Source: Gammaproteobacteria bacterium
GTDB lineage: Bacteria; Pseudomonadota; Gammaproteobacteria; SZUA-140
Assembly: GCA_015491865.1 (NCBI GenBank)
Contig: WFVD01000004.1
Coordinates: 81,294 to 145,293, forward strand
DNA: 64,000 nt
Reading direction: 5' to 3'
A program made the position numbers and the translations under genes. The notes under the pieces are model-generated. The model searched no databases, had not been told where the DNA came from, and saw nothing but the letters and a program-made list of their open reading frames with translations. Positions 29,100-39,511 of the stretch are shown here, piece after piece; position 1 is the stretch's first letter, and each line of letters begins with the position of its first letter.

Positions 29100-30198
29100 C
29101 CCAGATACCGACCAGCAAAGCAGCCACTACCTCCGCCTGATGGATCATCTCAACAATCTACCATCTATCGAGCACCGCATACATCAGGAGAAAGGGACTC
29201 AACAGACACTCACCGAGATCTACCTGATCGGCGACACACATACCCTTAATTTAGATGAGATGAGTTCACTGCCCTGCGTTGAACGTGCGGTCCGTATCTC
29301 AGAAGAGTACCGTGTCCTGGGGCGACACAAAGACGATACGCGCCCCACCTCGTTTGAGTACAACGGTATCACCTTTGGGCAGAATAACCTGAACATCTTT
29401 GCGGGGCTTTGTGCAGTCAATACGCCAGAGCATGTTGAGGCGATGATGAAAGTATTACAGGAAAACGGCCAGCAATGTACTCGCATGGGGGCCTATAAGC
29501 CACGCACGAACCCCTATTCGTTTCAGGGTTTCGGTAAAGAGTGCCTGCCGTATGTTTTCGAACTTGCCGGTCAATATGATATCAAAGTTGTTGCCATGGA
29601 GATCACCCATGAGAGCCATATCGATGAGATCAATGAAGCGCTGGAACAGACAGGCAATCCAACGGGTGTGATGTTACAGATTGGCACCCGTAACACCCAG
29701 AACTTTGAGCTATTGAAAATTGTCGGCCGCCAGCAACGCCACCCGGTGTTATTGAAACGCGGCTTTGGCATCACGCTGGAAGAGTCACTCAACGCCGCTG
29801 AATACCTCGCAAGCGAAGGGAATAGCAAAGTGATCTTTGGGCTGCGCGGCATGAAAACCAACATGGGTGACCCGCATCGTAACTTTGTCGATTTCGCTCA
29901 TGTGCCCGTGGTAAAACGACTCACCCGCATGCCGGTCTGTATCGATCCCTCCCATTCGGTCGGCTCACGCGATCTTGCGCCAGACAATATTCTCGATGTG
30001 ATGCATGTCACCGCGCAGGGCATCATCGCTGGAGCCAATATGGTGCTGGTCGATTTTCACCCGGAACCGAAAGTCGCACTGGTCGATGGGCCGCAGGCAC
30101 TCACCCTGAAAGAGCTACCCTATTTTCTTGAAGATATACGCATCGCGCGCGACGCCTATGAACAGCGCGTTGCACTTGCTAAAAAGCACTTTAACTAG
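29083..30198 (+). CDS. 3-deoxy-7-phosphoheptulonate (DAHP) synthase, AroF-I/KDO8P-like family
   Basis: GAYKPRTNPYSFQGFG; VLLKRGFGITLEE; PVCIDPSHSVG; VDFHPEPKVALVDGPQAL. Confidence 0.85.
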   Translation: MILILTPDTDQQSSHYLRLMDHLNNLPSIEHRIHQEKGTQQTLTEIYLIGDTHTLNLDEMSSLPCVERAVRISEEYRVLGRHKDDTRPTSFEYNGITFGQNNLNIFAGLCAVNTPEHVEAMMKVLQENGQQCTRMGAYKPRTNPYSFQGFGKECLPYVFELAGQYDIKVVAMEITHESHIDEINEALEQTGNPTGVMLQIGTRNTQNFELLKIVGRQQRHPVLLKRGFGITLEESLNAAEYLASEGNSKVIFGLRGMKTNMGDPHRNFVDFAHVPVVKRLTRMPVCIDPSHSVGSRDLAPDNILDVMHVTAQGIIAGANMVLVDFHPEPKVALVDGPQALTLKELPYFLEDIRIARDAYEQRVALAKKHFN

Positions 30199-30276
30199 TG
30201 GATCATCTTAATCACGCAGGCCAGATAGCAGTAGCGATACTATCTGAATCGTGACCTGCATGATGAGCGGTTATAG

Positions 30277-30813
30277 CTACGACCTGTTTTCTGCTTCTGC
30301 CACCTGCTCCAGCTCTTCTTCAAAACCAAATGCGCGCATATTGGTCATGCGCTGAGGGTAGAGAATACCATCCAGATGGTCACACTCATGCTGCACCACT
30401 CGCGCATGAAAACCACGAACCTTGCGTTCAACCTTCCCACCAAACTGATCAAGCCCGCTGTAACGAATATGGGTATAACGCAGCACCTCGCCTCGCAAGC
30501 CCGGCACACTCAAGCACCCTTCCCATCCCGCTTCCATCTGTTCATCTAACGGTTCGAGCACGGGGTTAATCAATACAGTGGTCGGTATAGACTCCTCACC
30601 AGGATAACGCGGGTTTGCAGCCAGCCCAAAAACCACTACCCGCTTGCTCACACCAATCTGGGGTGCCGCCAAACCTGCCCCCTCCTGTTTGGCCATGGTA
30701 TCGAGCAGATCATTCACCAGCATGCTTAATGTCCGTGTATTGAATTTAGTCACCGGCTCCGCGACCTGCAACAATTTAGGATCACCCATCCTGAGCACTT
30801 TTTTTACCGCCAT
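30277..30813 (-). CDS. def: Peptide deformylase
   Basis: GAGLAAPQIGV, EGCLSVPGLRG, QHECDHLDGILY; start moved to MAVKKVLR. Confidence 0.95.
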   Translation of the reverse strand: MAVKKVLRMGDPKLLQVAEPVTKFNTRTLSMLVNDLLDTMAKQEGAGLAAPQIGVSKRVVVFGLAANPRYPGEESIPTTVLINPVLEPLDEQMEAGWEGCLSVPGLRGEVLRYTHIRYSGLDQFGGKVERKVRGFHARVVQHECDHLDGILYPQRMTNMRAFGFEEELEQVAEAENRS

Positions 30814-31029
30814 ACATAACCTCATATCTCAATCTACTATCCCGGCCTCGGTGTCATTAACAGCAGCCGTACACTTACCTCCAGGCTCGCTCGCATATTA
30901 TGCTGTTTACTGGCAGATATTGCCTCTGGATAATAGCACTCCAGGCGCTTTATCTAATGAGACCTTTACAGAACTCGGCCAATTCTGGCTGATAGCAGAA
31001 ATCCATTTACGTCATTTTAAAATCAGAGC

Positions 31030-31058
31030 TTGCCAATATAGTAACCATTGTTTACCAT
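31030..31058 (+). promoter_or_regulatory. Putative promoter with embedded operator upstream of marR-like gene
   Basis: TTGCCA-17 bp-TACCAT; imperfect palindrome GTAACCATTGTTTAC (31041-31055, 12/15 symmetric positions). Confidence 0.45.
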
Positions 31059-31066
31059 ATTGACAA

Positions 31067-31510
31067 ATGAAGCCATTCCAGCCCACACCCCGTCTTGTTC
31101 TACTGCTCTTTCGCGCCTTTGAAGTGTCGCTGCTACAGCAGCTTCACCATAACGGTATCAACGATGTTACCCCTTCGCATCTCAATGTATTGCGCCACCT
31201 CGATAACAGAGGGATGAAAATCAGCCTGCTAGCCCAGGATGCTGCACTTAGCAAACAGCTGGTTGGGCGCATTGTGAAAGAGCTTGTCGAGAAAGGGTAC
31301 CTGAAGATCTCACCGGACACCTCTGATGGCCGCGCTAAATTTGTCTGTTACACCGAGAAAGGGAGATCATTAATTAAAGCCGCGACCAGGGTTGTTACTG
31401 AAATAGAGCATGGATATGAAAAACAGCTGGGCAGCAGTGAATACCAGCGTTTCAGAAAACAGCTATCCCAACTCACCACTGCACATCAGAAGGAAACAGT
31501 CATCACATGA
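31067..31510 (+). CDS. MarR-family transcriptional regulator
   Basis: wHTH: VTPSHLNVLRHLDNRGMKISLLAQDAALSKQLVGRIVKELVEKGYLKISPDTSDGRAKFV. Confidence 0.85.
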   Translation: MKPFQPTPRLVLLLFRAFEVSLLQQLHHNGINDVTPSHLNVLRHLDNRGMKISLLAQDAALSKQLVGRIVKELVEKGYLKISPDTSDGRAKFVCYTEKGRSLIKAATRVVTEIEHGYEKQLGSSEYQRFRKQLSQLTTAHQKETVIT

Positions 31511-32169
31511 ACGATAACGGCCTGAAACAGATTGGGGAAAATATCTGGGTAATTGAACAACCCTCAAACTTTCTGGGTGTCGCATTCGGCCTGCGAATGA
31601 CCATTATACGTAACGAACAACAGCAGCTGACATTACACTCGGTGACCCCATACAATGAAGAGAGAGATATCGAAATCCAGGTGCCAGGGAGGATCACGCA
31701 ATTTATTGTACCCAATCTGGAACACACCCGCTTTATCTCACAGTGGCAGCAACGCTATCCCGACGCACAGACCTTTTCACCACCCTCATCAACAATTCAG
31801 CACAGCATCGATCTAACAGCATTCAAGAGTAACACCCTTTCATCCATTCCGATTAAGGGCATCCCTCGCCTGCGGGAGTTTGCCTTCTTCCACAGTGAGA
31901 GCAAAACGCTGCTTCTAACCGATCTTGCCTTCAATTTAAACAGTGACATCTCATTATGGGGAAAGTGTTTTCTGAAGATGAATGGTGCTTACAACCAGTT
32001 CACTTCAAGCCGGATTTTAAAATCACTGATAAAAGATAGAAGTGCTTTCAGCTCATCAATAGAGCAGATCATGCAGTGGGAGTTTGAACAGATCGTGATG
32101 GCCCACGGCACACCGATTACAGAAAACGCCAGAGAGCGGTTTACCCACTCCTTCCGGTGGGCACGATAA
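31507..32169 (+). CDS. DUF4336 domain protein
   Basis: IGENIWVIEQPSNFLGVAFGLRMTIIR; FFHSESKTLLLTDLAFNL; 4-bp overlap with marR-like gene. Confidence 0.75.
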   Translation: MNDNGLKQIGENIWVIEQPSNFLGVAFGLRMTIIRNEQQQLTLHSVTPYNEERDIEIQVPGRITQFIVPNLEHTRFISQWQQRYPDAQTFSPPSSTIQHSIDLTAFKSNTLSSIPIKGIPRLREFAFFHSESKTLLLTDLAFNLNSDISLWGKCFLKMNGAYNQFTSSRILKSLIKDRSAFSSSIEQIMQWEFEQIVMAHGTPITENARERFTHSFRWAR

Positions 32170-32176
32170 GCGACCG

Positions 32177-32578
32177 TCAGTATCCGTCGGCAATGTACGC
32201 TATCGCCCCTTTCGCTACTTCACGCCACGCCTGTTCAAGCGCCGCATCAAATTCAGGATCATGCTCAGCCAACGCTATCACCAGGCTATCGATCCAGAAC
32301 TGATAGTAATCTGGTTTAATCGCTAAACCATCACGATTATGGGATTCTCGAATCCGTTTAATGGCATTCCTCGCGATCTTATTACCCTGCGGGAAGAGAA
32401 TCACCATATTGACCGCCTGTGATAGAAGCTCCTGCTGCTTAACAATATCGGTTGCAGCAAGCTTGCGGGCGACAACGGGGTTGCTCTGCATAAAGAGCGC
32501 ATAAAACCGACTCAGAAAATTTCGTTTAGAAATTGCGCGCCCGTAGCTCAGCCGTACCTTTGAAATCTCTTCTTTCAT
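32177..32578 (-). CDS. Globin-family protein
   Basis: LSRFYALFMQSNPVVARKLAATDIVKQQELL...RESHNRDGLAIKPDYYQFWIDSLVIAL; start moved to MKEEISKV. Confidence 0.85.
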   Translation of the reverse strand: MKEEISKVRLSYGRAISKRNFLSRFYALFMQSNPVVARKLAATDIVKQQELLSQAVNMVILFPQGNKIARNAIKRIRESHNRDGLAIKPDYYQFWIDSLVIALAEHDPEFDAALEQAWREVAKGAIAYIADGY

Positions 32579-32826
32579 TTCCACCCTCAATGTATTCGTC
32601 ACACGCGGCGAGCAAATATAAGAGTACGGACATAGCATCTGTACGCTCAGCAATAAAAACTGAGAATCAATCAGCAATATGGGAATTCCCTGGACGTGCT
32701 TCAGAAATCACCCGAGAGAAGAGACATCTATCGATCAATCGACGGCATCACTTCCGCTCTCCCCCTTATGTTGCCATTCACTTTCTGTTATTGTTTGCTG
32801 AATCCAGACCTGAAAATCACTGTTTT

Positions 32827-33813
32827 ATGATCCGTATACGCCTCTTATTCCCACCCATGTTGCTCGCACTGCTGGTGAGTACACCAGCGAGTGCCCAGAA
32901 TGAGGCTAGAGAAGATGAGCGCTGGTTTCAGACTGAGATTATAGTCTTTGAAATACGAGAAAAAAACGCCACAGATTCACAGGAAATATGGCCTGATGAT
33001 CCAGGGCTGCCAGACTATGAAGGGAGCATTGAGCTCACGCCAATGGCCGATCCGGCGATCACCGTCGAGCGCGCGCGCGCAGCAGGCGGGCGTGACGTTA
33101 TCACACCCCCCCCCCCTGAAGCGGAGCTAAACGAGCCTCATCTCTCTGAACCGGCAATCGTAACAAACGAGGCTGTGAGTACCACTGTGCCACCTCAGGT
33201 TGCACGAGAGCAACCTTTCCAGCAGCTGCCAGACGAAGCGCTAACGCTAACAGAAATCGCCGAGAAGCTCCGTGACTCGCAAGATTATGTCCCCATTTTG
33301 CACATCGCCTGGCGCCAGCCGGTTGCCGCAAAAGATAAAGCACGGGCGATATATATCAGCAGCCAGCAAGATGAGAACACACCTGAGCTCAGCACTATTC
33401 ATGAACTGATATCGCCCCCTTCAGATAACGAAACAGCGCTACCATTCGTCGTTGCGCAGAATGAAACGGGCGAGAACCCAAGCGAACGCGCCCTCAACAC
33501 AATCGATGGCATCTTCAAGCTTCATCTGGGACGCTACCTCCATGTTGAGGCCGATCTGCTCTATCGCAGTCAGACAGAGCCGCAGGAGAACAACACTTTT
33601 TTCATGACCCTTGACGAAAGTGAGCAGCCTCAAACGCTCTTCCGCATGCATCAGAAACGCCGTATGCGTAGTGGCGAACTGCACTACTTTGACCACCCAA
33701 TGTTTGGCCTGCTGGTAAAGATCATCCCTTATGAACTGCCCAAGCCAGCAGTGGAAACTGAAGAAGCAGAAGCCGCTGATCCACCACTAACGAATCAAAA
33801 TAGCGGGGCCTAA
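32827..33813 (+). CDS. CsiV-family secreted protein
   Basis: Signal peptide then WFQTEIIVFE...; C-terminal HLGRYLHVEADLLYR...LHYFDHPMFGLLVKIIPYE. Start moved to MIRIRLL. Confidence 0.8.
   Translation: MIRIRLLFPPMLLALLVSTPASAQNEAREDERWFQTEIIVFEIREKNATDSQEIWPDDPGLPDYEGSIELTPMADPAITVERARAAGGRDVITPPPPEAELNEPHLSEPAIVTNEAVSTTVPPQVAREQPFQQLPDEALTLTEIAEKLRDSQDYVPILHIAWRQPVAAKDKARAIYISSQQDENTPELSTIHELISPPSDNETALPFVVAQNETGENPSERALNTIDGIFKLHLGRYLHVEADLLYRSQTEPQENNTFFMTLDESEQPQTLFRMHQKRRMRSGELHYFDHPMFGLLVKIIPYELPKPAVETEEAEAADPPLTNQNSGA
33106..33116 (+). repeat. C11 homopolymer inside csiV-like CDS
   Basis: Direct read: tcacaCCCCCCCCCCCtgaa, encoding PPPP; preceded by (GC)6 at 33069-33080. Confidence 0.95.
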
Positions 33814-33828
33814 TCTCAATGATGAAAA

Positions 33829-35135
<1,307 letters not shown>

Positions 35136-35152
35136 ACAGCAGCGTTCCTTCG

Positions 35153-36181
35153 TTAATCGCGTGGCAGCTCAGGAAAGCGTTGCGTTGGAAAACGCCCACT
35201 CACCGTATGCAGGAATGCCGCAATATCCTGTTGCTGGGCGGGAGTTAAATCTTTACCCAACTGCGTCGTACCCATTACGCGAATCGCCTCTTCCAGTCTC
35301 TTCACCTGACCGTTGTGAAAGTATGGGGCGGTCAACGCCACATTACGCAGCACCGGTACACGCCACATGCGGCGGTCGGTTTCATCTTTGGTGATATAGT
35401 AACGACCGATATCATCGGCCAGCTGGTAGCGCGCTTCATCTTTGGTGCCCGGATAGTTAGGAAACAGCTCATAAAAACCTTCGCCCATCTGAAACGCCAG
35501 CCCCGGCACCGGCCCGGAGAGATTGACCCAGAAGTGGCAGGAGGCACAGCCCACATCGACAAAGGTTTTAAAACCGCGTTTAGCCTGCTTTGAAATAGCA
35601 TCTTTATCACCTTGCAGGTAACGATCAAAGTCACTATCAGGAGTGCGCAAGGTGCGGATATAAGCGGCCAGTGCTTTTGTGATCGAGTCGTAACTTAATG
35701 CCACCCCTTTCCCGTAGGTCTCTGCAAAACGCCGGGGGTAATCGGCCGTATTCCAGATGCGCTCCACTACCGCCTGCTTATCTTTCATTCCCATTTCAGT
35801 CGGGCTGATCAGATGCTCTTTGATCGCCTCTTCAAGCGTCGCCGCACGGCCGTCCCAGAAATAGACGGTCTGATAAGCCACGTTATATAGCGTTGGCGAA
35901 GAGCGTTTGCCCTCAATGCCCAGCGCCCCGCGTGACACCGCTTTGCCATCATCTCCTGCCGACATCACATTGTGGCAGCCGTTGCAGGAGATCGTGTAGG
36001 TTGCAGAGAGCCGTTTATCAAAAAAGAGCTGTTTCCCTAATTCGATTTTGGCCGCCGTCTGGGGGTTATCACTCGGAATAGGGGGCGATGGCGGCAGCGG
36101 CTGAAATGGTTCGAAATCAGCATAAACTGAACTGGAAAACAGCATTAAAGAGGAGGCAACAATAGAAAACAATCGACTCAT
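35153..36181 (-). CDS. Di-heme cytochrome c peroxidase (MauG/CcpA family)
   Basis: Signal peptide; CNGCH and CASCH heme motifs; GIEGKRSSPTLYNVAYQTVYFWDGRA. Confidence 0.93.
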   Translation of the reverse strand: MSRLFSIVASSLMLFSSSVYADFEPFQPLPPSPPIPSDNPQTAAKIELGKQLFFDKRLSATYTISCNGCHNVMSAGDDGKAVSRGALGIEGKRSSPTLYNVAYQTVYFWDGRAATLEEAIKEHLISPTEMGMKDKQAVVERIWNTADYPRRFAETYGKGVALSYDSITKALAAYIRTLRTPDSDFDRYLQGDKDAISKQAKRGFKTFVDVGCASCHFWVNLSGPVPGLAFQMGEGFYELFPNYPGTKDEARYQLADDIGRYYITKDETDRRMWRVPVLRNVALTAPYFHNGQVKRLEEAIRVMGTTQLGKDLTPAQQQDIAAFLHTVSGRFPTQRFPELPRD

Positions 36182-36208
36182 GTTAATTCAGACCTTTTTA
36201 ATAAAAAT

Positions 36209-37252
36209 TTACAGTAATCCTAATGTGTGCGGCTCGTCATAGCCAACCACCTTCTCGACCGCCCTCTGCCATTCCGGGTCAGCGCTCAACGATTCACAGG
36301 TCACGCGCCCTTTTCCATGCAGACGAGAGAGGCGCAACTGAGAAGCTGGATTATGCCAGTTTTTGAGCCGTTCTAACACGCTCACCACCGCATCAAACTC
36401 CTTGCAGACCAGCACCATATCACAACCCGCATTGATTGCCGCCTCGGCACGATCCGCAACAGTGCCCACCCCGCTCGCCCCTTTCATCTCAAGGTCATCG
36501 CTGAAGATCACCCCCTGGAATCTGAGACGATTGCGCAGCACCTCCTGCAACCAGAACGGTGAGACGCCGGCCAGTGCTGAATCGATCTGCTCATAGAGCA
36601 CATGCGCCACCATCACCGCTTCCATGCCGACGTGAGCCATGCGGTCGAACGGCATGAGATCCTCCATCTGTAGATCTTCATAGCGGCGGCTATCGACCGG
36701 CAGCGCAAGATGTGAATCTTCCACCACACCACCGTGACCGGGAAAATGTTTACCCGTGGCGGGCATTCCGGCGCGGTGCATGCCGATCATATATTGATGA
36801 GCAAGATCGGCTACCACCTCCGGGTTACGGTGGAAGGCACGCTCGCCAATCACTTCGCAGATGCCGCGCCCAAGGTCAAGCACCGGTGCGAAGCTAAAGT
36901 CGATGCCAACTGCGCGCAGTTCGATCGCCATTAACCAGCCGCTCAGCTCGGCCAGCTCACGCGCCACTTTAGGCGCTGTATCAAAACATTTTCCAAGCTG
37001 GGCAACGGCGGGCAGTTCTGTAAACCCGGCACGAAAGCGCTGCACCCTGCCCCCTTCGTGATCGACCGCCACCAATAGCTTTGGTGTTCGCAGACTATGA
37101 ATCTCGGCGATCAATGCCGACACCTGCTCGGGCGATTCATAGTTGCGACTAAAGAGGATCACCCCACCGATCAGTGGATGCTGCAACAGCTCGCGCTCTT
37201 CCGCACGCAGTTGCAGTGCAGCAATCCCCATCATCACCGGCCCTAATGCCAT
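36209..37252 (-). CDS. nagZ: Beta-N-acetylhexosaminidase NagZ
   Basis: VDHEGGRVQRFR; KHFPGHGGVVEDSHLALPVD; FSDDLEMKGA; start moved to MALGPVM. Confidence 0.95.
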   Translation of the reverse strand: MALGPVMMGIAALQLRAEERELLQHPLIGGVILFSRNYESPEQVSALIAEIHSLRTPKLLVAVDHEGGRVQRFRAGFTELPAVAQLGKCFDTAPKVARELAELSGWLMAIELRAVGIDFSFAPVLDLGRGICEVIGERAFHRNPEVVADLAHQYMIGMHRAGMPATGKHFPGHGGVVEDSHLALPVDSRRYEDLQMEDLMPFDRMAHVGMEAVMVAHVLYEQIDSALAGVSPFWLQEVLRNRLRFQGVIFSDDLEMKGASGVGTVADRAEAAINAGCDMVLVCKEFDAVVSVLERLKNWHNPASQLRLSRLHGKGRVTCESLSADPEWQRAVEKVVGYDEPHTLGLL

Positions 37253-37277
37253 GGTCTCCTCACTATTATTAGATACA

Positions 37278-38078
37278 TTAATTACGATCTCGTGTCCGCA
37301 CATCCAGCCAGTCGCGCAGGCGGTCACCCAGCAGATTAACCGACAACACCACCAGCATCAATGCGATCCCCGGCACCAGCACCATATGTGGTGCCACCAG
37401 CATATAGCGTGTGCCGTCACGGATCATACTGCCCCATGACGGCGTCGGAGGCTGAATGCCGAGCCCAAGGAATGAGAGACCCGCTTCGGCGATCACCACA
37501 CTGGCGATCGCAAAGGTCGCTTCCACAATCAGTGGCGCGGCAATCAACGGCACAAGGTGTTTGAAAATGATTCGACTGCGGCCAGCACCGAGCGCAATCG
37601 CAGCCTGTACATGATCACGATTTTTCAGCGTCATCACCTGTGCACGTGAGAGCCGTGCAAAGCCGACCCAGCCAACAACACAGAGTGCAATCACCACATT
37701 ATCAATACCCGGTCCCATCAACCCGGCCAGTGCAATCGCCAGTAAGATGCCGGGGAAGGCGAGAAAGATATCGATAATGCGCACAACCAGGTGATCAAAC
37801 CAGCCACCGACAAAGGCGCTGAGTGCACCGATCGTCACACCGACCAACAGTGAGATGGTCACGACGGCAATCGAAACAATAAATGAGGTCTGCGCACCGA
37901 CAATCAGTCGATCCCACAGGGAGCGCCCAAGGTCATCGTAGCCAAACCATTCGTGGCTATCCGGTGGCAGCAGGATTCGGCTCAGCTCAATATGGTCAGG
38001 CGAGAGCGCAAACAGTGGGCCAAATAGCGCCAGCACAAGCCATAACAGAAAGATCACTGCAGGAAACCAGAGGCGCAT
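37278..38078 (-). CDS. Peptide ABC transporter permease (DppC/OppC-like)
   Basis: HEWFGYDDLGRSLWDRLIVGAQTSF; EAA loop EAGLSFLGLGIQPPTPSWGSMI. Confidence 0.92.
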   Translation of the reverse strand: MRLWFPAVIFLLWLVLALFGPLFALSPDHIELSRILLPPDSHEWFGYDDLGRSLWDRLIVGAQTSFIVSIAVVTISLLVGVTIGALSAFVGGWFDHLVVRIIDIFLAFPGILLAIALAGLMGPGIDNVVIALCVVGWVGFARLSRAQVMTLKNRDHVQAAIALGAGRSRIIFKHLVPLIAAPLIVEATFAIASVVIAEAGLSFLGLGIQPPTPSWGSMIRDGTRYMLVAPHMVLVPGIALMLVVLSVNLLGDRLRDWLDVRTRDRN

Positions 38079-39007
38079 TATCTCCCCCCCCCGAGTCGAA
38101 TGCGTGGGTCCATCCAGGCGTAGACCAGGTCGGTGAGTGTGTTGACCACCACATAGGTGAGACTAATCAGCAGGATGCACGCCTGTACCACCGGGTAGTC
38201 TCGACGATTGATCGCATCGATGGTTAACTGGCCGATACCGGGCCATGAAAAGACGATCTCGGTGATCATCGCACCACCGAGCAGCGCGCCGAGTTGCAGA
38301 CCCAGCAGCGTAATCACCGGCAACATCGCATTTTTCAGCCCGTGGTTCACGATCACCGCTCGCTCCGAAAGCCCTTTGGCGCGCGCGGTGCGAATGTAAT
38401 CTTCCCCCATCACCTCAAGCAGCGTTGCGCGAATCATGCGCGCCAGAATTGCCGCCAGCGCAGTACCGAGCGTCAGGGCCGGCAGCAGCAGCGATGCGAC
38501 GCCAGACTGCCCACTCACCGGCAACCAGCCCAGCCATAGTGAGAAAAAGAGAATTAGCAGCGGCCCCATCCAGAAGTTGGGGATCGAAATACCAAACAGT
38601 GAAAAGAGCATCGCGCCGCTATCCCATGCGCTATCTTTTTTCATCGCTGCCATGATGCCAAGCGGGAAGGCGATAACCACCGCCACCAGCAACCCGGCCG
38701 CGGCCAGCGTAGCAGTCGCCGGAATCCGCTCCATCAGGATATCAGCAATCGGTCGTTTCGAATGGAGCGACTCACCCAGATCAAACTGAAGCAGCCCGTG
38801 AAAATAGTTGATCAACTGCACCCCGATCGGCTGATCGAGTCCCAGTGCGGCACGCAGTGCCTCACGATCGGCGGGCTGGCTCGACTCACCCAGCATCACC
38901 TCAACCGGATCACCCGGCACCAGGTGGATCAGAAAAAAGACCAGGCACGAAACGCCGAAGATGACGAACAGCGCACTGAGTAGCCGAGAGAGCAGGAAGT
39001 TCAGCAC
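38078..39007 (-). CDS. Peptide ABC transporter permease (DppB/OppB-like)
   Basis: VFFLIHLVPGDPVEVMLG; MGEDYIRTARAKGLSERAVIVNHGLKNAMLPVIT; stop/start overlap with next permease. Confidence 0.92.
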   Translation of the reverse strand: MLNFLLSRLLSALFVIFGVSCLVFFLIHLVPGDPVEVMLGESSQPADREALRAALGLDQPIGVQLINYFHGLLQFDLGESLHSKRPIADILMERIPATATLAAAGLLVAVVIAFPLGIMAAMKKDSAWDSGAMLFSLFGISIPNFWMGPLLILFFSLWLGWLPVSGQSGVASLLLPALTLGTALAAILARMIRATLLEVMGEDYIRTARAKGLSERAVIVNHGLKNAMLPVITLLGLQLGALLGGAMITEIVFSWPGIGQLTIDAINRRDYPVVQACILLISLTYVVVNTLTDLVYAWMDPRIRLGGGR

Positions 39008-39013
39008 GTGACG

Positions 39014-39496
39014 CTACCCATTGATAACCACTGCCGTTCCAGCCTCGACACAGTCAAACAGTCTGATCAACGCATCATTGCGCATCCGGATACAGCCGTG
39101 CGACATCGGTACCCCCATCGGCTCGCTGTCGGGCGTACCGTGGATGTAGATATAGCGGCGCATCGAATCGACACTGCCCAGCCGGTTTTTGCCAATCTCA
39201 CAGCCACTCAACCATAAGATTCGACTCAGCACCCAGTCTCGTCCCGGCTGCACGGCAGCAAGCGCTGGCGAGTAAAGCTCTCCCGTTGGGCGGCGCCCAA
39301 CAAAGACCGTATTCAGCGGTAAGCCAGCACCAATCTTTGCGCGAATAATATGACGACCGCGCGGAGTACATTCACTGCCAGCCATCTCGCCTGGGCCATT
39401 TTTAGCCGTTGAGATCGCGGCCTCCATCACAACCTGCTCATCCCTTACCAGGCGCAGTCGCTGTGTTGTGATATCGATGATAATCTCAGCCACCAT
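39014..39496 (-). CDS. L,D-transpeptidase (YkuD family)
   Basis: IYIHGTPDSEPMGVPMSHGCIRMRNDALIRLFD catalytic motif. Confidence 0.92.
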   Translation of the reverse strand: MVAEIIIDITTQRLRLVRDEQVVMEAAISTAKNGPGEMAGSECTPRGRHIIRAKIGAGLPLNTVFVGRRPTGELYSPALAAVQPGRDWVLSRILWLSGCEIGKNRLGSVDSMRRYIYIHGTPDSEPMGVPMSHGCIRMRNDALIRLFDCVEAGTAVVING

Positions 39497-39511
39497 ACAG
39501 TTATCTACCCA

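Noticed and set aside
30208-30266. GCAGG…CCTGC / CAGATAG…CTATCTG inverted repeat between aro gene and def
   Set aside because: Could be a convergent terminator, but the stem is interrupted and lacks a U tract; not strong enough to annotate.
30911-30924. TGGCAGATATTGCC as sigma-54 promoter before marR-like gene
   Set aside because: GG-GC spacing is two bases too short.
32533-32826. N-terminal extension of the csiV-like ORF
   Set aside because: Overlaps the globin 5' end antisense and precedes a clear signal peptide at 32827.
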